Below, one piece after another: positions 63,915 through 64,000 of a DNA stretch of 64,000 nt. Position numbers and translations under genes: made by a program. The notes under the pieces are model-generated. The model was not told the origin of the DNA. It saw nothing but the letters and a program-made list of their open reading frames with translations, and ran no database searches. How positions within the stretch are numbered: position 1 is the stretch's first letter; every line of letters begins with the position of its first letter. The stretch is from Pelagomonas calceolata (Eukaryota; Sar; Pelagophyceae; Pelagomonadales; Pelagomonadaceae): NCBI GenBank assembly GCA_918797485.1, contig CAKKNE010000002.1, positions 2,198,501 through 2,262,500 on the forward strand. Reading direction: 5' to 3'.

Positions 63915-64000
63915 ATGGCCGACTTCGACGTCGCCGCCAAACTGGAGGCCTACCGCGGCGAGCTCGGCGCGCAAGTCAACGCTATACAAGAGAAGTCGCC
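63915..64000 (+). CDS. Partial gene, N-terminal 28 residues
   Basis: ATG in an AACC context opens MADFDVAAKLEAYRGELGAQ and continues through the window edge without a stop. The sequence is a charged helix; too little is visible to name a family. Confidence 0.5.
   Translation, partial: MADFDVAAKLEAYRGELGAQVNAIQEKS

Overview
The window is nuclear DNA of a GC-rich, gene-dense eukaryotic alga, most likely an ochrophyte stramenopile of the pelagophyte type. This is inferred from the sequence, not looked up. Supporting signs: most genes are single long exons; many products begin with a signal peptide followed by a transit-like region (riboflavin synthase has an A-A-P-F site typical of secondary red plastids); there are eukaryotic genes for intraflagellar transport, tubulin ligation, NF-YA and ESF1; and several introns are introner elements, short non-autonomous DNA transposons that act as introns, as described for Aureococcus and some other algae.

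Layout. 1-10.1 kb: a partial minus-strand gene, then a 2,946-residue intronless IQ/ankyrin/WW scaffold protein. 10.2-10.85 kb: duplicated fragments of loci near 37-39 kb. 11.3-15.5 kb: a PLP-dependent threonine/serine dehydratase with one introner, an NhaC-type antiporter and NF-YA. 15.9-18.5 kb: a frame-interrupted receptor-like ORF and a membrane protein of unknown function. 18.5-24.5 kb: IFT56, a JmjC/cupin protein, a DMT transporter and an MFS transporter. 24.6-31.9 kb: riboflavin synthase, a DUF1995 plastid protein with two introners, a small membrane protein, a TTL-family ligase and two unknowns. 31.9-37.5 kb: pyruvate carboxylase and type II glutamine synthetase. 37.5-41.8 kb: a repeat-rich area with a poorly resolved multi-exon gene and a small two-exon gene whose 5' half is duplicated at 49 kb. 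41.9-48.7 kb: a plastid-targeted helical protein, an SDR-like protein, a P-type H+-ATPase with an in-frame TAG, and an aminotransferase. 49.4-64 kb: a TPR-sulfotransferase, RNase H, plastid HPF/PSRP1, an S46 peptidase, an RRKSS-repeat protein, a cysteine synthase with three introners, ESF1 with one introner, and a partial gene at the edge.

The genes are not an operon; they are independent housekeeping and plastid genes in mostly divergent or convergent pairs. Convergent gaps are very small (8 to about 110 bp). The most informative structures are: (1) six or more introners with imperfect terminal inverted repeats and 8-bp target duplications, where the duplicated target provides the 5' splice site and the element end provides the 3' AG; (2) a recurring near-palindromic CTAG-flanked motif in gene-upstream gaps; (3) three families of duplicated segments arranged as a mosaic, one of which has made a chimeric ORF; and (4) a Trp-to-TAG change in the proton pump gene.
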